From positions 1 through 64,000 of the forward strand of contig NZ_JMIW01000007.1 of NCBI RefSeq assembly GCF_000715015.1: 64,000 nt of DNA, written 5' to 3'. Under the pieces are notes generated by a model. It was not told the DNA's origin, did no database searches, and saw only the letters and a program-made list of their open reading frames with translations. Below, piece by piece: positions 16,264 through 25,660 of this stretch (within the stretch, counting starts at the first letter, position 1; every line of letters begins with the position of its first letter). The position numbers were made by a program, and so were the translations under genes. Source of the DNA: Erythrobacter longus. Lineage in GTDB: Bacteria; Pseudomonadota; Alphaproteobacteria; Sphingomonadales; Sphingomonadaceae.

Positions 16264-17523
16264 ATGACGACCCGGCGTGACATTTTGCAATATGGAGCGC
16301 TGGGTGTTGCAGCGGGTGCTGTGCCTTATGGCGTGGCGGGCACGGCGAAGGCTGCGAGCGATTCCCCTGCCCCCGGTGCCATCACCATTCCGCCACCGAT
16401 CACCAATGAAGAACGCGCCGCGCGCATTTCGGCGGCGCAAGGCATGATGCAGGCCCATAACATGGCCGGAATTGTCGTCGAGGCTGGCACTTCGATGATG
16501 TATTTCTCGGGCCTTGGCTGGGGGCGCGGCAGCAGGCTAACCGCGCTGGTAATACCCGCAGACAGCGACCCTGTCGTCATCACCCCGGCGTTCGAAGCGA
16601 GCAAATTGGCAGAGCTTATGGTCATGCCAATGGAAGTGCGCACATGGGACGAGCATGAAAGCCCAACCGCCCTCATCGCCAGCGTGTTCGAAGGTCAGCC
16701 AAGCGAGCGTTCCATCGGGCTTGAGCGTACGGTGCGGCACTTTGTTGCAGATGGCCTGAAAAAAGACGGCGGCGGGCGCGAGGTCGTTTCGGCAACCCCG
16801 ATTGTCGCCAGCCTTCGCCAGATCAAAAGCGCCCAGGAAATCGCGCTCATGCAAGCGGCGAACGACATCACCATGGCTGCCTATCGCGAGGTTTACCCTC
16901 AGGTGCAGGCGGGCATGGTCGGCAGTGAAATCGGCGCGATGATGAATGAGGTGACCCTTGCACTTGGCGCACAGCCAACCTTCTCCTCTGCGCAAGTAGG
17001 AGAGGCGAGCGCTTATCCCCATGGCTCGAAGAAAGTCTATGAAGTGGCGAGAGGCGAAGTCATCCTGATGGACTGCGGCTGTGATGTGCATGGCTATAAA
17101 TCCGACATCTCGCGCACGTGGGTGCATGGCGAGGCCAATGCCGAGCAAACCCGCGTCTGGAACATTGTGCGCAAAGGCCAGGATATCGTTATGGAAATGG
17201 CGCAGGTCGGCGGATCATTTGGCGCAATCGACGATGCGGTGCGTGCTTACTACGAAAGCGAAGGCTTTGGCCCGGATTACAAAACCCCCGGCCTATCCCA
17301 CCGCACCGGCCACGGGATCGGGATGGACATTCACGAAGACCAGTTTGTGGTGCGCGGTAACGAGACCCCGATTGCCGCTGGCATGTGTTTCTCGAACGAG
17401 CCGGGTATCTATCTGCCGGGCAAATTCGGCGTGCGATCAGAGGATTGCATCTACATGACCGACGCGGGACCAAAGCTGTTTTCCGAGCGCTCGATCTCTA
17501 TCGAGAACCCCATGAACCTGTAG
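16264..17523 (+). CDS. M24-family (Xaa-Pro dipeptidase-like) metallopeptidase, Tat-exported
   Basis: 419-aa protein with a twin-arginine leader (TTRRDILQYGALGVAAGAV, then a KAAS cleavage region near residue 35). A creatinase/prolidase N-domain is followed by the pita-bread catalytic domain with metal ligands in 'LMDCGCDVHGYKSDISRTW', GHGIGMDIHED, SNEPGIYLPGKFG and RSEDCIYMT. It probably hydrolyses N-terminal X-Pro bonds in the periplasm. It starts 11 nt after mtnP and may be co-transcribed with it. Confidence 0.88.
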   Translation: MTTRRDILQYGALGVAAGAVPYGVAGTAKAASDSPAPGAITIPPPITNEERAARISAAQGMMQAHNMAGIVVEAGTSMMYFSGLGWGRGSRLTALVIPADSDPVVITPAFEASKLAELMVMPMEVRTWDEHESPTALIASVFEGQPSERSIGLERTVRHFVADGLKKDGGGREVVSATPIVASLRQIKSAQEIALMQAANDITMAAYREVYPQVQAGMVGSEIGAMMNEVTLALGAQPTFSSAQVGEASAYPHGSKKVYEVARGEVILMDCGCDVHGYKSDISRTWVHGEANAEQTRVWNIVRKGQDIVMEMAQVGGSFGAIDDAVRAYYESEGFGPDYKTPGLSHRTGHGIGMDIHEDQFVVRGNETPIAAGMCFSNEPGIYLPGKFGVRSEDCIYMTDAGPKLFSERSISIENPMNL

Positions 17524-17526
17524 GCC

Positions 17527-17820
17527 TTACCGGTCTTTCCAGCGGCCCTTCACAGGCTCAAACTTGTCGACCCGGATCGACTGCCACACGCCGCCGGTGA
17601 CATAGGGATCATCATTGACCATCGCGCGCGCGGATGTCTCATCCTCGGCCTCGATAATCAGCAGCGAACCCACAAATTCGCCCTGCTTGTTGGTAAGCGG
17701 TCCAGCGGCAAGATAGTTTTCGGAATGCTCCGCCATATGCTTGCGCTGCTCTTTCAAATGAAGGGCGCGCAAGGTTTCGCTGTCTTCGCCATCGCGGCAA
17801 TAAAAGCAGAACAAGGCCAT
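17527..17820 (-). CDS. YciI-like (YCII) family protein
   Basis: 97-aa small alpha/beta protein of the dimeric YCII fold. The conserved LKEQRKHMAEHSENYLAAGPL (H-bearing helix) and the end 'FEPVKGRW' are typical. The biochemical role is unsettled; the family includes a cis-acting dehydrochlorinase and many proteins of unknown function. It is convergent with the M24 peptidase gene, with only 3 nt between the two stops. Confidence 0.85.
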   Translation of the reverse strand: MALFCFYCRDGEDSETLRALHLKEQRKHMAEHSENYLAAGPLTNKQGEFVGSLLIIEAEDETSARAMVNDDPYVTGGVWQSIRVDKFEPVKGRWKDR

Positions 17821-18037
17821 GCGTGTCTCTCCAGCTGGGTGTGGGCGTTCTCACGCCATTATCACACACATCACCGCCTTCAAGTAGGGGCGATCAAGGA
17901 TAGTTTTTCACCAGCGAGAGCGGGGTCCGCAAAAGGGGCCGGCAATCGACTTCGCTTGATTGTCAAAGGCGACGGGGGCACAGGCGATTTAAAGGGCGCA
18001 AGACGCCCCGACTCAACTCGGATGCTCTTACAAACAT

Positions 18038-21000
18038 ATGGCCACGACCGATCTGACCAAACCCTCCTTTCAATCGCTCGATCGAAGCGATCTGCGCCTT
18101 GCGTACCGCGCAGAAGAAGAAGCGTGCATTCGCGAACGGTTGAAACAGGCAGCCCCTGCGCGAAAAGTCACAGACGAGGCAGCGGGCCTTGCGGTCAAAT
18201 TGATCGAAGGCGCCCGCGCTCACAAAGCCAGCGGGATCGACGCATTCCTTCAGCAATACGGCCTCGATACAGAAGAAGGCATTGCGCTGATGTGTTTGGC
18301 AGAAGCGCTCCTTCGTGTGCCCGACAATGCGACCGCTGATGCGCTTATTCGCGACAAGATCGGCGATATCGATTGGGGTGAGCATCTGGGCGAAAGCTCG
18401 TCCACCTTTGTGAACGCTGCGACCTTTTCGCTGATGATGACGGGCGAAGTGTTGGAGCAACCCGAAGCGCAGCAGCGCGGCATGGGCTCCACCTTGAAGC
18501 GCGCTGTCAATCGTCTGGGTGAACCTGTGGTCCGCACCGCCACCTTGCAGGCGATGCGCATTTTGGGCGGTCAATTCGTGTTTGGCCGCGATATGAATGA
18601 GGCGCTCAAACGCGCCGCGCCTGAACGCGCCAAAGGCATCACCCACAGCTTTGATATGCTGGGCGAGGCGGCGATGACCTTCGATGATGCGGAGAAATAC
18701 CGCGCATCGTACGAACGCGCGATTGAGCGGCTTTCGACAGAGGCTTCGGGCAATATCAGCACATCACCGGGCATTTCGGTCAAGCTTTCGGCATTGCACC
18801 CCAAATACAGCTATCTCCATGCTGATCAGGCCCGCCGTGACATTGTGCCGATTGTCCGCGATCTGGCGGTAAAGGCGCGTGATGCCAACATCCATTTCAC
18901 CATTGATGCAGAAGAGGCCGAACGCCTTGAGCTTTCCCTTGATATTATCGAGGAGCTGATCGCGGATGATGATCTCTTCCGGCGCGCGGATGGCACCGCA
19001 TGGGAAGGCTTTGGTCTTGCAATACAGGCCTATCAAAAACGCGGCGTTCCCTTGTGCGACTGGATCGCCAAACTGGCCCGCCGCCATGGCCGCAAACTGT
19101 TCGTGCGCCTTGTCAAAGGGGCCTATTGGGACGCGGAGATAAAGCTCAGCCAGGTTGGCGGGTTTACCGACTATCCGGTCTTTACCCGTAAGGTTGCAAC
19201 CGATGTGTCCTACCTCGCCTGCGCGGTGCGATTGTTTGAACATGACGATGTGATCTACCCCGCCTTTGCGACGCACAACGCCAATTCTGTTGCGGTGGTG
19301 AAGGAGCTTGCTCGCATCCCGGCCTCAAGTAGCGAAGCGGTAGGCCAACCAAAATACAAACCGTTCGAATTTCAACGCCTCCACGGCATGGGCGAAGAGC
19401 TGTATCAGGCGCTTTCCAAATTAGAGGGCAATAACCCCACGCCGGTTCGGATTTATGCCCCTGTAGGCGGGCATAAGGAACTGCTCGCATACCTCGTTCG
19501 GCGGTTGCTTGAGAACGGGGCAAACACCAGCTTTGTGAACCGTATGGGCGATGCCGAATTTGCCGCCGAAGATCTGGTGCGCGATCCGATGGAGGAGCTG
19601 GAGCGGCGCTCAACCTTGCGCAATCCTGTGATATTGCTGCCCGAAGATATTCTGGGCGCAAGGCTGAATAGCGCTGGGGTCGATCTGTCCGATCCTCTGG
19701 TGCTTGCCCCCTTGCAGGCACAGCTCAAAGAGCTTGAGCAATTGAGCTGGCACGCAGAGCCGACTTTTCCCGCTGATGATGCGGGCGAAATCGCGCCGAT
19801 CACCATGCCGCATGACCTGTCAGTAGAGGTCGGCACGAGGCGCGACAGTACGGCCGAAGAGGTGGATGCCGCCTTTGCGCGGGCTGTCGAAATTCAACCG
19901 GGTTGGGATGCGCTAGGCGGGGACAAGCGCGCGCTTCTCCTGGAAGAAGCGGCCGATCTGTTCGAAGCGCACACGCCCGAATTCCTCTCGCTGTGTCAGC
20001 GCGAAGCGGGCAAGACGCTGCTTGATGGGGTCGCCGAACTGCGCGAGGCGGTCGATTTCCTGCGCTATTACGCAGGCGAAGCGCGGCGGCAGTTCGAAAC
20101 CCCGATCCAGCTTCCCGGACCAACGGGTGAGGACAACGTCTTAAGCCTTCACGGGCGCGGCGTGTTTGCAACGATTTCGCCGTGGAATTTCCCGCTCGCC
20201 ATCTTCATCGGCATGGCCTCGGCAGCGCTGGCCGCTGGTAATGCGGTGATCGCAAAGCCTGCTGAACAAACGCCGCTGATCGCGGCCCTTGCGGTGAAAC
20301 TGTGCCATGAGGCGGGCATCCCGCCAGAGGCGCTGCAATTGCTTCCGGGCGCAGGCGATGTCGGGCAAATGATTACCAGCGATCCCCGGCTTGCGGGCGT
20401 TGCGTTTACAGGGTCAACCGAAACCGCCCAGGCGATCAACCGCACGCTGGCATCGCGCGATGGACCGATTGCGACCCTGATCGCAGAGACAGGCGGACAA
20501 AACGCGATGATCGTCGATTCATCCGCACTGCCAGAACAGGTGGTGCGCGATGTGCTTGCCTCGTCCTTCCAGAGCGCGGGACAGCGGTGTTCGGCGCTTC
20601 GCGTGCTGTATCTTCAGGACGATATCGCCGATGACATGATCACAATGATCCGGGGCGGGTTTGATGCGCTGACCATTGGCGATCCGGCGGACCTCTCCAC
20701 CGACGTGGGTCCAGTGATTGACCGCGACGCGCAGGCCGCGCTGGAACGCCACATCGCCCGGCGCGAATCTTCGGGCGTGACAGTGTGGAAGCGTGAATTG
20801 GGCGAATTTGCCGCCAAGGGATGCTTTGTTGCGCCCGCAATCATGGAAATCGGTTCTATCCTTGATTTGAAACGCGAGAATTTTGGCCCCATCCTCCACA
20901 TCGTGCGGTTCAAGGGGAAGGATTTGCCCCGCGTTATTCAGGACATCAACGCGACCGGATACGGCCTCACCCTTGGCCTCCACAGCCGGATCGAGGCCAC

Positions 21001-21223
21001 CCATCGCTTTGTTCAGGCCCATGCGCGGGTCGGCAATATGTATATCAACCGCAACCAGATCGGCGCGATTGTCGAAAGCCAGCCATTTGGCGGAGAGGGC
21101 CTGTCGGGCACTGGGCCCAAGGCAGGTGGGCCGCATTATCTGGCGCGCTTTGCGACAGAGCGGGTGACCTGCACCGACACAACGGCGGCAGGCGGAAACG
21201 CGACCCTTTTGGCAAGCTTGTAA
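18038..21223 (+). CDS. putA: bifunctional proline dehydrogenase / L-glutamate gamma-semialdehyde dehydrogenase PutA
   Basis: Oxidises proline to glutamate in two steps: FAD-dependent proline dehydrogenase, then NAD-dependent P5C dehydrogenase. In the 1061-aa protein the PRODH barrel covers about 150-470 ('KLFVRLVKGAYWDAEIK', 'FATHNANSV'). The ALDH part covers about 540-1040, with the catalytic Glu near 817 in LIAETGGQNAM and Cys near 851 in SAGQRCSALRV. There is no N-terminal ribbon-helix-helix domain, so unlike the E. coli protein it should not repress its own gene. No Lrp-type regulator is adjacent. Confidence 0.96.
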   Translation: MATTDLTKPSFQSLDRSDLRLAYRAEEEACIRERLKQAAPARKVTDEAAGLAVKLIEGARAHKASGIDAFLQQYGLDTEEGIALMCLAEALLRVPDNATADALIRDKIGDIDWGEHLGESSSTFVNAATFSLMMTGEVLEQPEAQQRGMGSTLKRAVNRLGEPVVRTATLQAMRILGGQFVFGRDMNEALKRAAPERAKGITHSFDMLGEAAMTFDDAEKYRASYERAIERLSTEASGNISTSPGISVKLSALHPKYSYLHADQARRDIVPIVRDLAVKARDANIHFTIDAEEAERLELSLDIIEELIADDDLFRRADGTAWEGFGLAIQAYQKRGVPLCDWIAKLARRHGRKLFVRLVKGAYWDAEIKLSQVGGFTDYPVFTRKVATDVSYLACAVRLFEHDDVIYPAFATHNANSVAVVKELARIPASSSEAVGQPKYKPFEFQRLHGMGEELYQALSKLEGNNPTPVRIYAPVGGHKELLAYLVRRLLENGANTSFVNRMGDAEFAAEDLVRDPMEELERRSTLRNPVILLPEDILGARLNSAGVDLSDPLVLAPLQAQLKELEQLSWHAEPTFPADDAGEIAPITMPHDLSVEVGTRRDSTAEEVDAAFARAVEIQPGWDALGGDKRALLLEEAADLFEAHTPEFLSLCQREAGKTLLDGVAELREAVDFLRYYAGEARRQFETPIQLPGPTGEDNVLSLHGRGVFATISPWNFPLAIFIGMASAALAAGNAVIAKPAEQTPLIAALAVKLCHEAGIPPEALQLLPGAGDVGQMITSDPRLAGVAFTGSTETAQAINRTLASRDGPIATLIAETGGQNAMIVDSSALPEQVVRDVLASSFQSAGQRCSALRVLYLQDDIADDMITMIRGGFDALTIGDPADLSTDVGPVIDRDAQAALERHIARRESSGVTVWKRELGEFAAKGCFVAPAIMEIGSILDLKRENFGPILHIVRFKGKDLPRVIQDINATGYGLTLGLHSRIEATHRFVQAHARVGNMYINRNQIGAIVESQPFGGEGLSGTGPKAGGPHYLARFATERVTCTDTTAAGGNATLLASL

Positions 21224-21268
21224 ACCCGTCTTGCAAGGGGTCGAATTTATGGCGATAAAAGGCGGATT

Positions 21269-21808
21269 ATGACGCGCGCTCTTACCCGGCTTATCGCCCC
21301 GCTTCTTGCTCTTTTCGCTCTTCTTTCAGGCCCTGCTGCCATGGCCGCGGTGGAAATTCATTTCCACTCCTTCAACGGCTCTGTTTTCGGGCGGTATCCG
21401 CACACCTTTATCGTGCTCGACGGAACGCTGGAGGCTGATGGCAGGGTGATCGAGGAGAACTATGGCTTTTCTGCTCAAAGCTCGACCGCGGCCGTTTTGG
21501 GTGGGTGGGCAGCGCATATGGTTTATGTCGAGAAGGATGAATACATCCGCAAAACCAACCGCCATTTCTCGCTCAAGCTTAGCGATAAGCAGTATTTCCA
21601 GATCGTCGAAGAAGTACGCAAATGGAAGAATGAGCCGGGCAAACGCTACAGCCTTGGGTCGCGCAATTGCATCCATTTCGTGGGCGAAATGGCAAAAATT
21701 CTGGGGCTGAAGGTCGAATATCCCAGCAATATGCTGCGCCGCCCGAAGAGATGGCTGAACCATGTCACCGGGCTTAATCCAGAACTCGGTGCTGCGCGGA
21801 TCAAGTAG
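21269..21808 (+). CDS. secreted protein, possible permuted papain-fold (NlpC/P60- or PPPDE-like)
   Basis: 179-aa protein with a Sec signal peptide (cleavage near AMAAV, about residue 27). A conserved-looking His in YPHTFIVLDG is followed 85 residues later by Cys in SRNCIHFVGEMAKILG, and a Ser/Tyr-rich GKRYSLGS stretch precedes the Cys. His-before-Cys order is that of circularly permuted papain-like folds, so it could be a peptidase or amidase. This is inference; I do not recognise a named family. It lies 45 nt after putA on the same strand. Confidence 0.7.
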   Translation: MTRALTRLIAPLLALFALLSGPAAMAAVEIHFHSFNGSVFGRYPHTFIVLDGTLEADGRVIEENYGFSAQSSTAAVLGGWAAHMVYVEKDEYIRKTNRHFSLKLSDKQYFQIVEEVRKWKNEPGKRYSLGSRNCIHFVGEMAKILGLKVEYPSNMLRRPKRWLNHVTGLNPELGAARIK

Positions 21809-21837
21809 GCTCTAAGCTGCCCTCCAGCCCCGCAGCC

Positions 21838-22476
21838 TCAAGCTGCCTTCCAACCCCACGTGAGGTTGTTGGGAGGCATATTTGCCCACATCACCTTTGT
21901 GTCGATCCGGTCAAACACAGCTTCGGTCAAACGGCGCGCGATCAGGCGGTATTGATAGGTCAAAAACCCGCCGCCCGGTTTGAGCACGCGGTAACTTGCC
22001 TCGACAATGGATTTTGCCAGGGGTTCAGGCAGGCCAGAGAACGGCAATCCCGATATAACAATGTCCGCCTTGCCAAATCCGGCCGCGCCCACAATCGCCT
22101 CTACATCAGCAGCAGACCCCAAAACCGCTTTGAAGCGTGGGTCGCGGATCGTGTCTTTGAGATGATCGATAAAGTGGGCGTTGGTATCAATCGCGATAAG
22201 CCGCGCATCTGCTGGCAAAAGCTCGAGAATGGGCCGCGTAAAAGTGCCGATGCCCGGCCCATATTCGACAACAACTTTGCAACCCTTCCAATCAACCAAT
22301 TGCAGCATGCCTTGAACCGTCGCTTTGGAAGAAGGGAAAAGAGCGCCCACCATTCCGGGGTTTTCAATCGCGCCCTGCAAAAACACGCCAAAGGATCCAA
22401 GCAGCTTGCCAGTAAGCCGCGCAGTGCCGCGCCGCGTACCGCGAGCGACCGATTTTGCGCTGATATTGCCAGTCAT
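21838..22476 (-). CDS. phospholipid N-methyltransferase-like SAM methyltransferase (COG3963 type)
   Basis: 212-aa class I methyltransferase. The SAM motif [11 protein letters not shown] follows a '[15 protein letters not shown]' segment typical of the PmtA/COG3963 group. Motif II/III is '[13 protein letters not shown]' and the post-motif is '[14 protein letters not shown]'. Such enzymes methylate phosphatidylethanolamine towards phosphatidylcholine, although some members are dimethyladenosine-transferase-like. The start at 22476 is preferred because the upstream frame is unconserved-looking and overlaps the dcd region. It is divergent from dcd with about 210 nt between. Confidence 0.78.
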   Translation of the reverse strand: MTGNISAKSVARGTRRGTARLTGKLLGSFGVFLQGAIENPGMVGALFPSSKATVQGMLQLVDWKGCKVVVEYGPGIGTFTRPILELLPADARLIAIDTNAHFIDHLKDTIRDPRFKAVLGSAADVEAIVGAAGFGKADIVISGLPFSGLPEPLAKSIVEASYRVLKPGGGFLTYQYRLIARRLTEAVFDRIDTKVMWANMPPNNLTWGWKAA

Positions 22477-22684
22477 GCCTTGTGTGTATCCTTGTCGATT
22501 TTGGGCCCCGCCAAGCGGTAGCACCTGTGTCTTGGACCGTGCAATGGACTGTAAAAAAGCGCCTGTGAAGGTGCAATCGACCGCACATCCGACAGGCCGC
22601 TGCCTGCACCCGTCCAACAGACTCATCCGGATAAGTGCGCTGCCCGCCTTGCCGTGTCCGCCGCCTTCCGGAATCAATCCATGC

Positions 22685-23239
22685 ATGGCAATTTTATCAG
22701 ACAAATGGATTCGCGAACAAGCGCAGCAACACGGCATGATCGAGCCGTTCGTCGAAGCGCAACGCCGCGAGGGTGTGATTTCTTACGGGCTTAGCTCGTT
22801 TGGCTATGACGCGCGGGTCGCGCCCGAATTCAAGATTTTCACCAATGTGAACTCGGCAACGGTCGATCCCAAAAGCTTTGACGCTGAAAGCCTGGTCGAC
22901 CGGGAAACCGATGTCTGTATCATCCCGCCCAACTCCTTTGCCTTGGCACGGACGGTCGAATATTTCCGCATCCCCGAAGACGTGCTGGTCATCTGCCTTG
23001 GCAAGAGCACCTATGCGCGCTGCGGGATTATCGTGAATGTGACCCCGCTTGAGCCGGGCTGGGAAGGTCATGTGACGCTGGAATTTTCGAACACGACGCC
23101 GCTGCCTGCGAAAATCTACGCCAACGAAGGCGCGTGCCAGTTCCTGTTCCTTAAAGGCAACGAACGGCCGGAGGTCACCTATGCCGACAGGGCAGGCAAA
23201 TATATGGGTCAGCGCGGCGTGACGCTGCCGCGGCTGTAG
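22685..23239 (+). CDS. dcd: dCTP deaminase
   Basis: Deaminates dCTP to dUTP, feeding dTMP synthesis. The 184-aa protein starts [13 protein letters not shown] and has the Dcd landmarks SSFGYDAR, the catalytic segment '[11 protein letters not shown]', the Glu-bearing '[17 protein letters not shown]' and the C-terminal '[19 protein letters not shown]'. The length is standard. The start is set by this canonical N-terminus; no strong ribosome site is seen. Confidence 0.95.
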   Translation: MAILSDKWIREQAQQHGMIEPFVEAQRREGVISYGLSSFGYDARVAPEFKIFTNVNSATVDPKSFDAESLVDRETDVCIIPPNSFALARTVEYFRIPEDVLVICLGKSTYARCGIIVNVTPLEPGWEGHVTLEFSNTTPLPAKIYANEGACQFLFLKGNERPEVTYADRAGKYMGQRGVTLPRL

Positions 23240-23255
23240 GGCCAAGGTTGTAGGG

Positions 23256-24041
23256 GTGTCGGCGGGCTTTCCATTCTGGCGTGTTGTGCCCTCCGACAGC
23301 GGGCGGGAAGGGGCATACACTTTGCCCGTCATGCCGCCTGCGACCGTCGGGCCAGAAGGCGCGCCGCATATCATGGGCGGGGTCGCATTGGCGGCAATCA
23401 TCGATGCGATGGAGCTGGCAAGCGGACAGCCGATCCTTTGGGCCAATATCCAGTTTTTAAGCCCCACCCAGCACGCCGAAGAGCTGCATATCACAGCCTC
23501 ACAATGCGGCGGCGGGCAATCGGTCGGGCAATGGATGGCAGATGCGCACGTCAATGGACGCCCAACCCACCGGGTAAGCGCAAGTCTGGGCGCGCGCGAA
23601 CCGAGCGAAAAGCACATATTTGCCAAGATGCCCGATGTGCCACGACCTGACGAATGCGAGCCCATGGGCGGCCCTGCGTGGGGCGCGCCGGGCGCGTTGC
23701 ACGATCAGGTTGAAATGCGACTCGCTGCGCAAGACTTTGACACAGGCGATATCTGCGTCTGGAGCCGCAACGCCTCAGGATTCGAAAACAGCGCAGGCTG
23801 GCTGGCGATTGTCTCCGATTTCTTCCTTGGCGGTCACCCGAAAACGGCAGGCGGTTCAAGCCTGGATGCAACCTTCCGTTTCGTCCAGTCCGCGCCTCCC
23901 GGATGGGTGTTGTCCGTAACCGATTATGCAGCCTTTGATCGTGGCGTGGTGCATGGCAGCGCGCGGTACTTTGGCGAGGATGGACAGCTGCTCGCCCTCT
24001 CCAGCCAGACCGGCGTTTTGCCGCGCATCCCTCGCGCGTAG
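23256..24041 (+). CDS. acyl-CoA thioesterase-like double hot-dog protein
   Basis: 261-aa protein starting at GTG 23256, 16 nt after dcd. Two hot-dog-like halves are suggested: 'GGVALAAIIDAMELASGQPI' in the first and 'FFLGGHPKTAGGSSLDATFRF' with GVVHGSARYF in the second, as in TesB-like/4HBT_3 thioesterases. It probably hydrolyses an acyl-CoA of unknown chain. The stop codon TAG is the first part of a GGGTCAGGACCC palindrome. Confidence 0.78.
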   Translation: MSAGFPFWRVVPSDSGREGAYTLPVMPPATVGPEGAPHIMGGVALAAIIDAMELASGQPILWANIQFLSPTQHAEELHITASQCGGGQSVGQWMADAHVNGRPTHRVSASLGAREPSEKHIFAKMPDVPRPDECEPMGGPAWGAPGALHDQVEMRLAAQDFDTGDICVWSRNASGFENSAGWLAIVSDFFLGGHPKTAGGSSLDATFRFVQSAPPGWVLSVTDYAAFDRGVVHGSARYFGEDGQLLALSSQTGVLPRIPRA

Positions 24042-24052
24042 GGTCAGGACCC
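24039..24052. repeat. short palindromic motif TAGGGTCAGGACCC
   Basis: A 12-bp near-palindrome GGGTCAGGACCC overlapping the thioesterase stop. The same motif occurs at 35467-35478 and 45146-45157, and as GGGTCATGACCC at 45716-45727. It resembles the tip of the MITE-like element (CTAGGCTCAGGACC). Confidence 0.75.
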
Positions 24053-24140
24053 CGGAACATTTTCCTACACCGCCTTGCGGCGTTAAACCTGCCTGCGGCG
24101 CTCGTGCACCGATCTTCGGGCGTCAAATTTTTATGGCAAA

Positions 24141-24233
24141 GTGTCTCATAGGGTTAAGAGGTTAAGGCTATTAATATCAATGATTTAGAGAATTTCGCAT
24201 CGATCCTATGAGACACATGTGTCTAATAGGATC
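24141..24233 (+). promoter_or_regulatory. inverted-repeat operator candidate upstream of the saccharopine-dehydrogenase-like gene
   Basis: A 32-bp palindrome (24202-24233) has arms GATCCTATGAGACACA and TGTGTCTAATAGGATC with one mismatch. An extra half-site GTGTCTCATAGG lies at 24141-24152, an exact inverse of CCTATGAGACAC within the palindrome. The region is unusually AT-rich (TTAATATCAATGATTTAG) and lies 110-200 nt before the next start, so a regulator-binding site is plausible. No regulator gene is adjacent. Confidence 0.5.
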
Positions 24234-24343
24234 CATGGGGCACCAATCGCAAAACCGGCTCATCCGGCAAAAAACGCGCCTGTAAAAGGTGGCAAATCGA
24301 GCACAACCGCCTAGGTGATGAAACAAATTCAAGGAGAACCCAC

Positions 24344-25519
24344 ATGAGCGATACCGAGTTTGACATCATCGTCTATGGCGCAACCGGATACACCGGACGC
24401 TTGGTCGCCGAATATCTCGACCAACACTACGGCAGCCGCGATGACGCGCCCAAATGGGCGATGGCGGGCCGTTCACAGGACAAGCTCGAGGCGGTGCGCG
24501 ACGAAATCGGAGCGCCTGCCGATACGCCTTTGGTGGTTGCTAATGCCGATGACCCTGCTGACCTTGAAGCGATGTGCAAGCGCACCAAAGTCGTCCTCAC
24601 CACCGTTGGCCCATACCAGATGTATGGCGACAAGCTGGTCGCGGCCTGTGTGAAAACCGGCACCGATTACGCCGACCTTTGCGGAGAGCCTGCGTGGATG
24701 GCCGAAAAGATCGCCGAGCATGGCGAAGCGGCCAAGGCGTCGGGTGCGCGCATCTGTTTCTCAAGCGGGTTCGATTCCATCCCCTTCGACCTCGGCGTTT
24801 TGATGACGCAGAAGGTCGCCAAGGAACGCTTTGGCGCACCTGCCAAGAAAATTCGCGGGCGTGTGCGGGCGATGGCGGGCACATTCTCTGGCGGGACTGC
24901 GGCAAGCCTTGGCGCAACGATGAAAGCGGCGGCCAAAAACCCCGGCGTCATCAACGTGCTGCGCGATCCGTTTGCCTTGGCAGAAGGGTTCAAGGGGGCA
25001 AGCCAGCCCACCGGCATGGTGCCGATGTATGAGGCGGACCTCGACAAATGGGCGGCGCCTTTTGTCATGGCCCCGATCAACACAAAGAACGTGCACCGCA
25101 CCAACTTTCTGTTGGGGCACCCTTATGGCGAAGACTTCCAGTACGATGAAATGATGCTGACCAGCCCCGGCGAAGCGGGCAAGAAGATGGCCGAGGCCGC
25201 GGTTGAGATGATGAAAAACCCGTTCGGCGCAAAACCGCCTAAACCGGGCGAAGGGCCAAGCGCGGAAGAGCGCGAGAACGGTTTTTACAATGTGCTGTTC
25301 GTGGCAGAGGGCCCAGCTGGCGAAAACCTGCACTTTGGCGTCAAAGGCAAGTATGATCCAGGCTACGGCTCAACCAGCCGGATGCTGGCCGAAACCGGCA
25401 TTGCGCTGCTTCACAGCGATGCAAAAGGCGGCATTGGCACACCGGGCTCGTTCCTGGGCGAAGCGCTCGTCGATCGCCTGCAAGAACACGCAGAGATCCA
25501 GTTTGCTGCCGAGAATTAA
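24344..25519 (+). CDS. saccharopine dehydrogenase-like / trans-acting enoyl reductase family oxidoreductase
   Basis: 391-aa NAD(P)-binding protein. The Rossmann motif IIVYGATGYTGRLVAEYL starts at residue 8, followed by VVLTTVGPYQMYG and 'YADLCGEPAWM', hallmarks of the family that includes the mycobacterial trans-acting enoyl reductase. True lysine-pathway activity is unlikely; a lipid-related reductase is more probable by family. The start follows AAGGAGAA. Two tandem terminators follow the stop. Confidence 0.85.
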   Translation: MSDTEFDIIVYGATGYTGRLVAEYLDQHYGSRDDAPKWAMAGRSQDKLEAVRDEIGAPADTPLVVANADDPADLEAMCKRTKVVLTTVGPYQMYGDKLVAACVKTGTDYADLCGEPAWMAEKIAEHGEAAKASGARICFSSGFDSIPFDLGVLMTQKVAKERFGAPAKKIRGRVRAMAGTFSGGTAASLGATMKAAAKNPGVINVLRDPFALAEGFKGASQPTGMVPMYEADLDKWAAPFVMAPINTKNVHRTNFLLGHPYGEDFQYDEMMLTSPGEAGKKMAEAAVEMMKNPFGAKPPKPGEGPSAEERENGFYNVLFVAEGPAGENLHFGVKGKYDPGYGSTSRMLAETGIALLHSDAKGGIGTPGSFLGEALVDRLQEHAEIQFAAEN

Positions 25520-25552
25520 CTGGCGAATTGATCTAGGCATTTAAGACAAAGC

Positions 25553-25630
25553 AAAAGGGGCCCGCCGATCGGATCGGCAGGGCCCCTTTTTAAAGGGGGC
25601 CCGCCGATCGGATCGGCAGGCCCCTTTTTT
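25553..25630. terminator. duplicated bidirectional Rho-independent terminator
   Basis: Two almost identical hairpins stand head to tail (25553-25591 and 25592-25630). Each has an A-run, a GGGGCCC stem, the inner CCGATCGGATCGG and a T-run. A-run and T-run on both sides let each act in both directions, serving the two convergent genes. The copies differ by only a few bases, so the duplication is recent. Confidence 0.9.
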
Positions 25631-25660
25631 CGTATGCGCTTGGCTTTCCTACAGGGCGGC

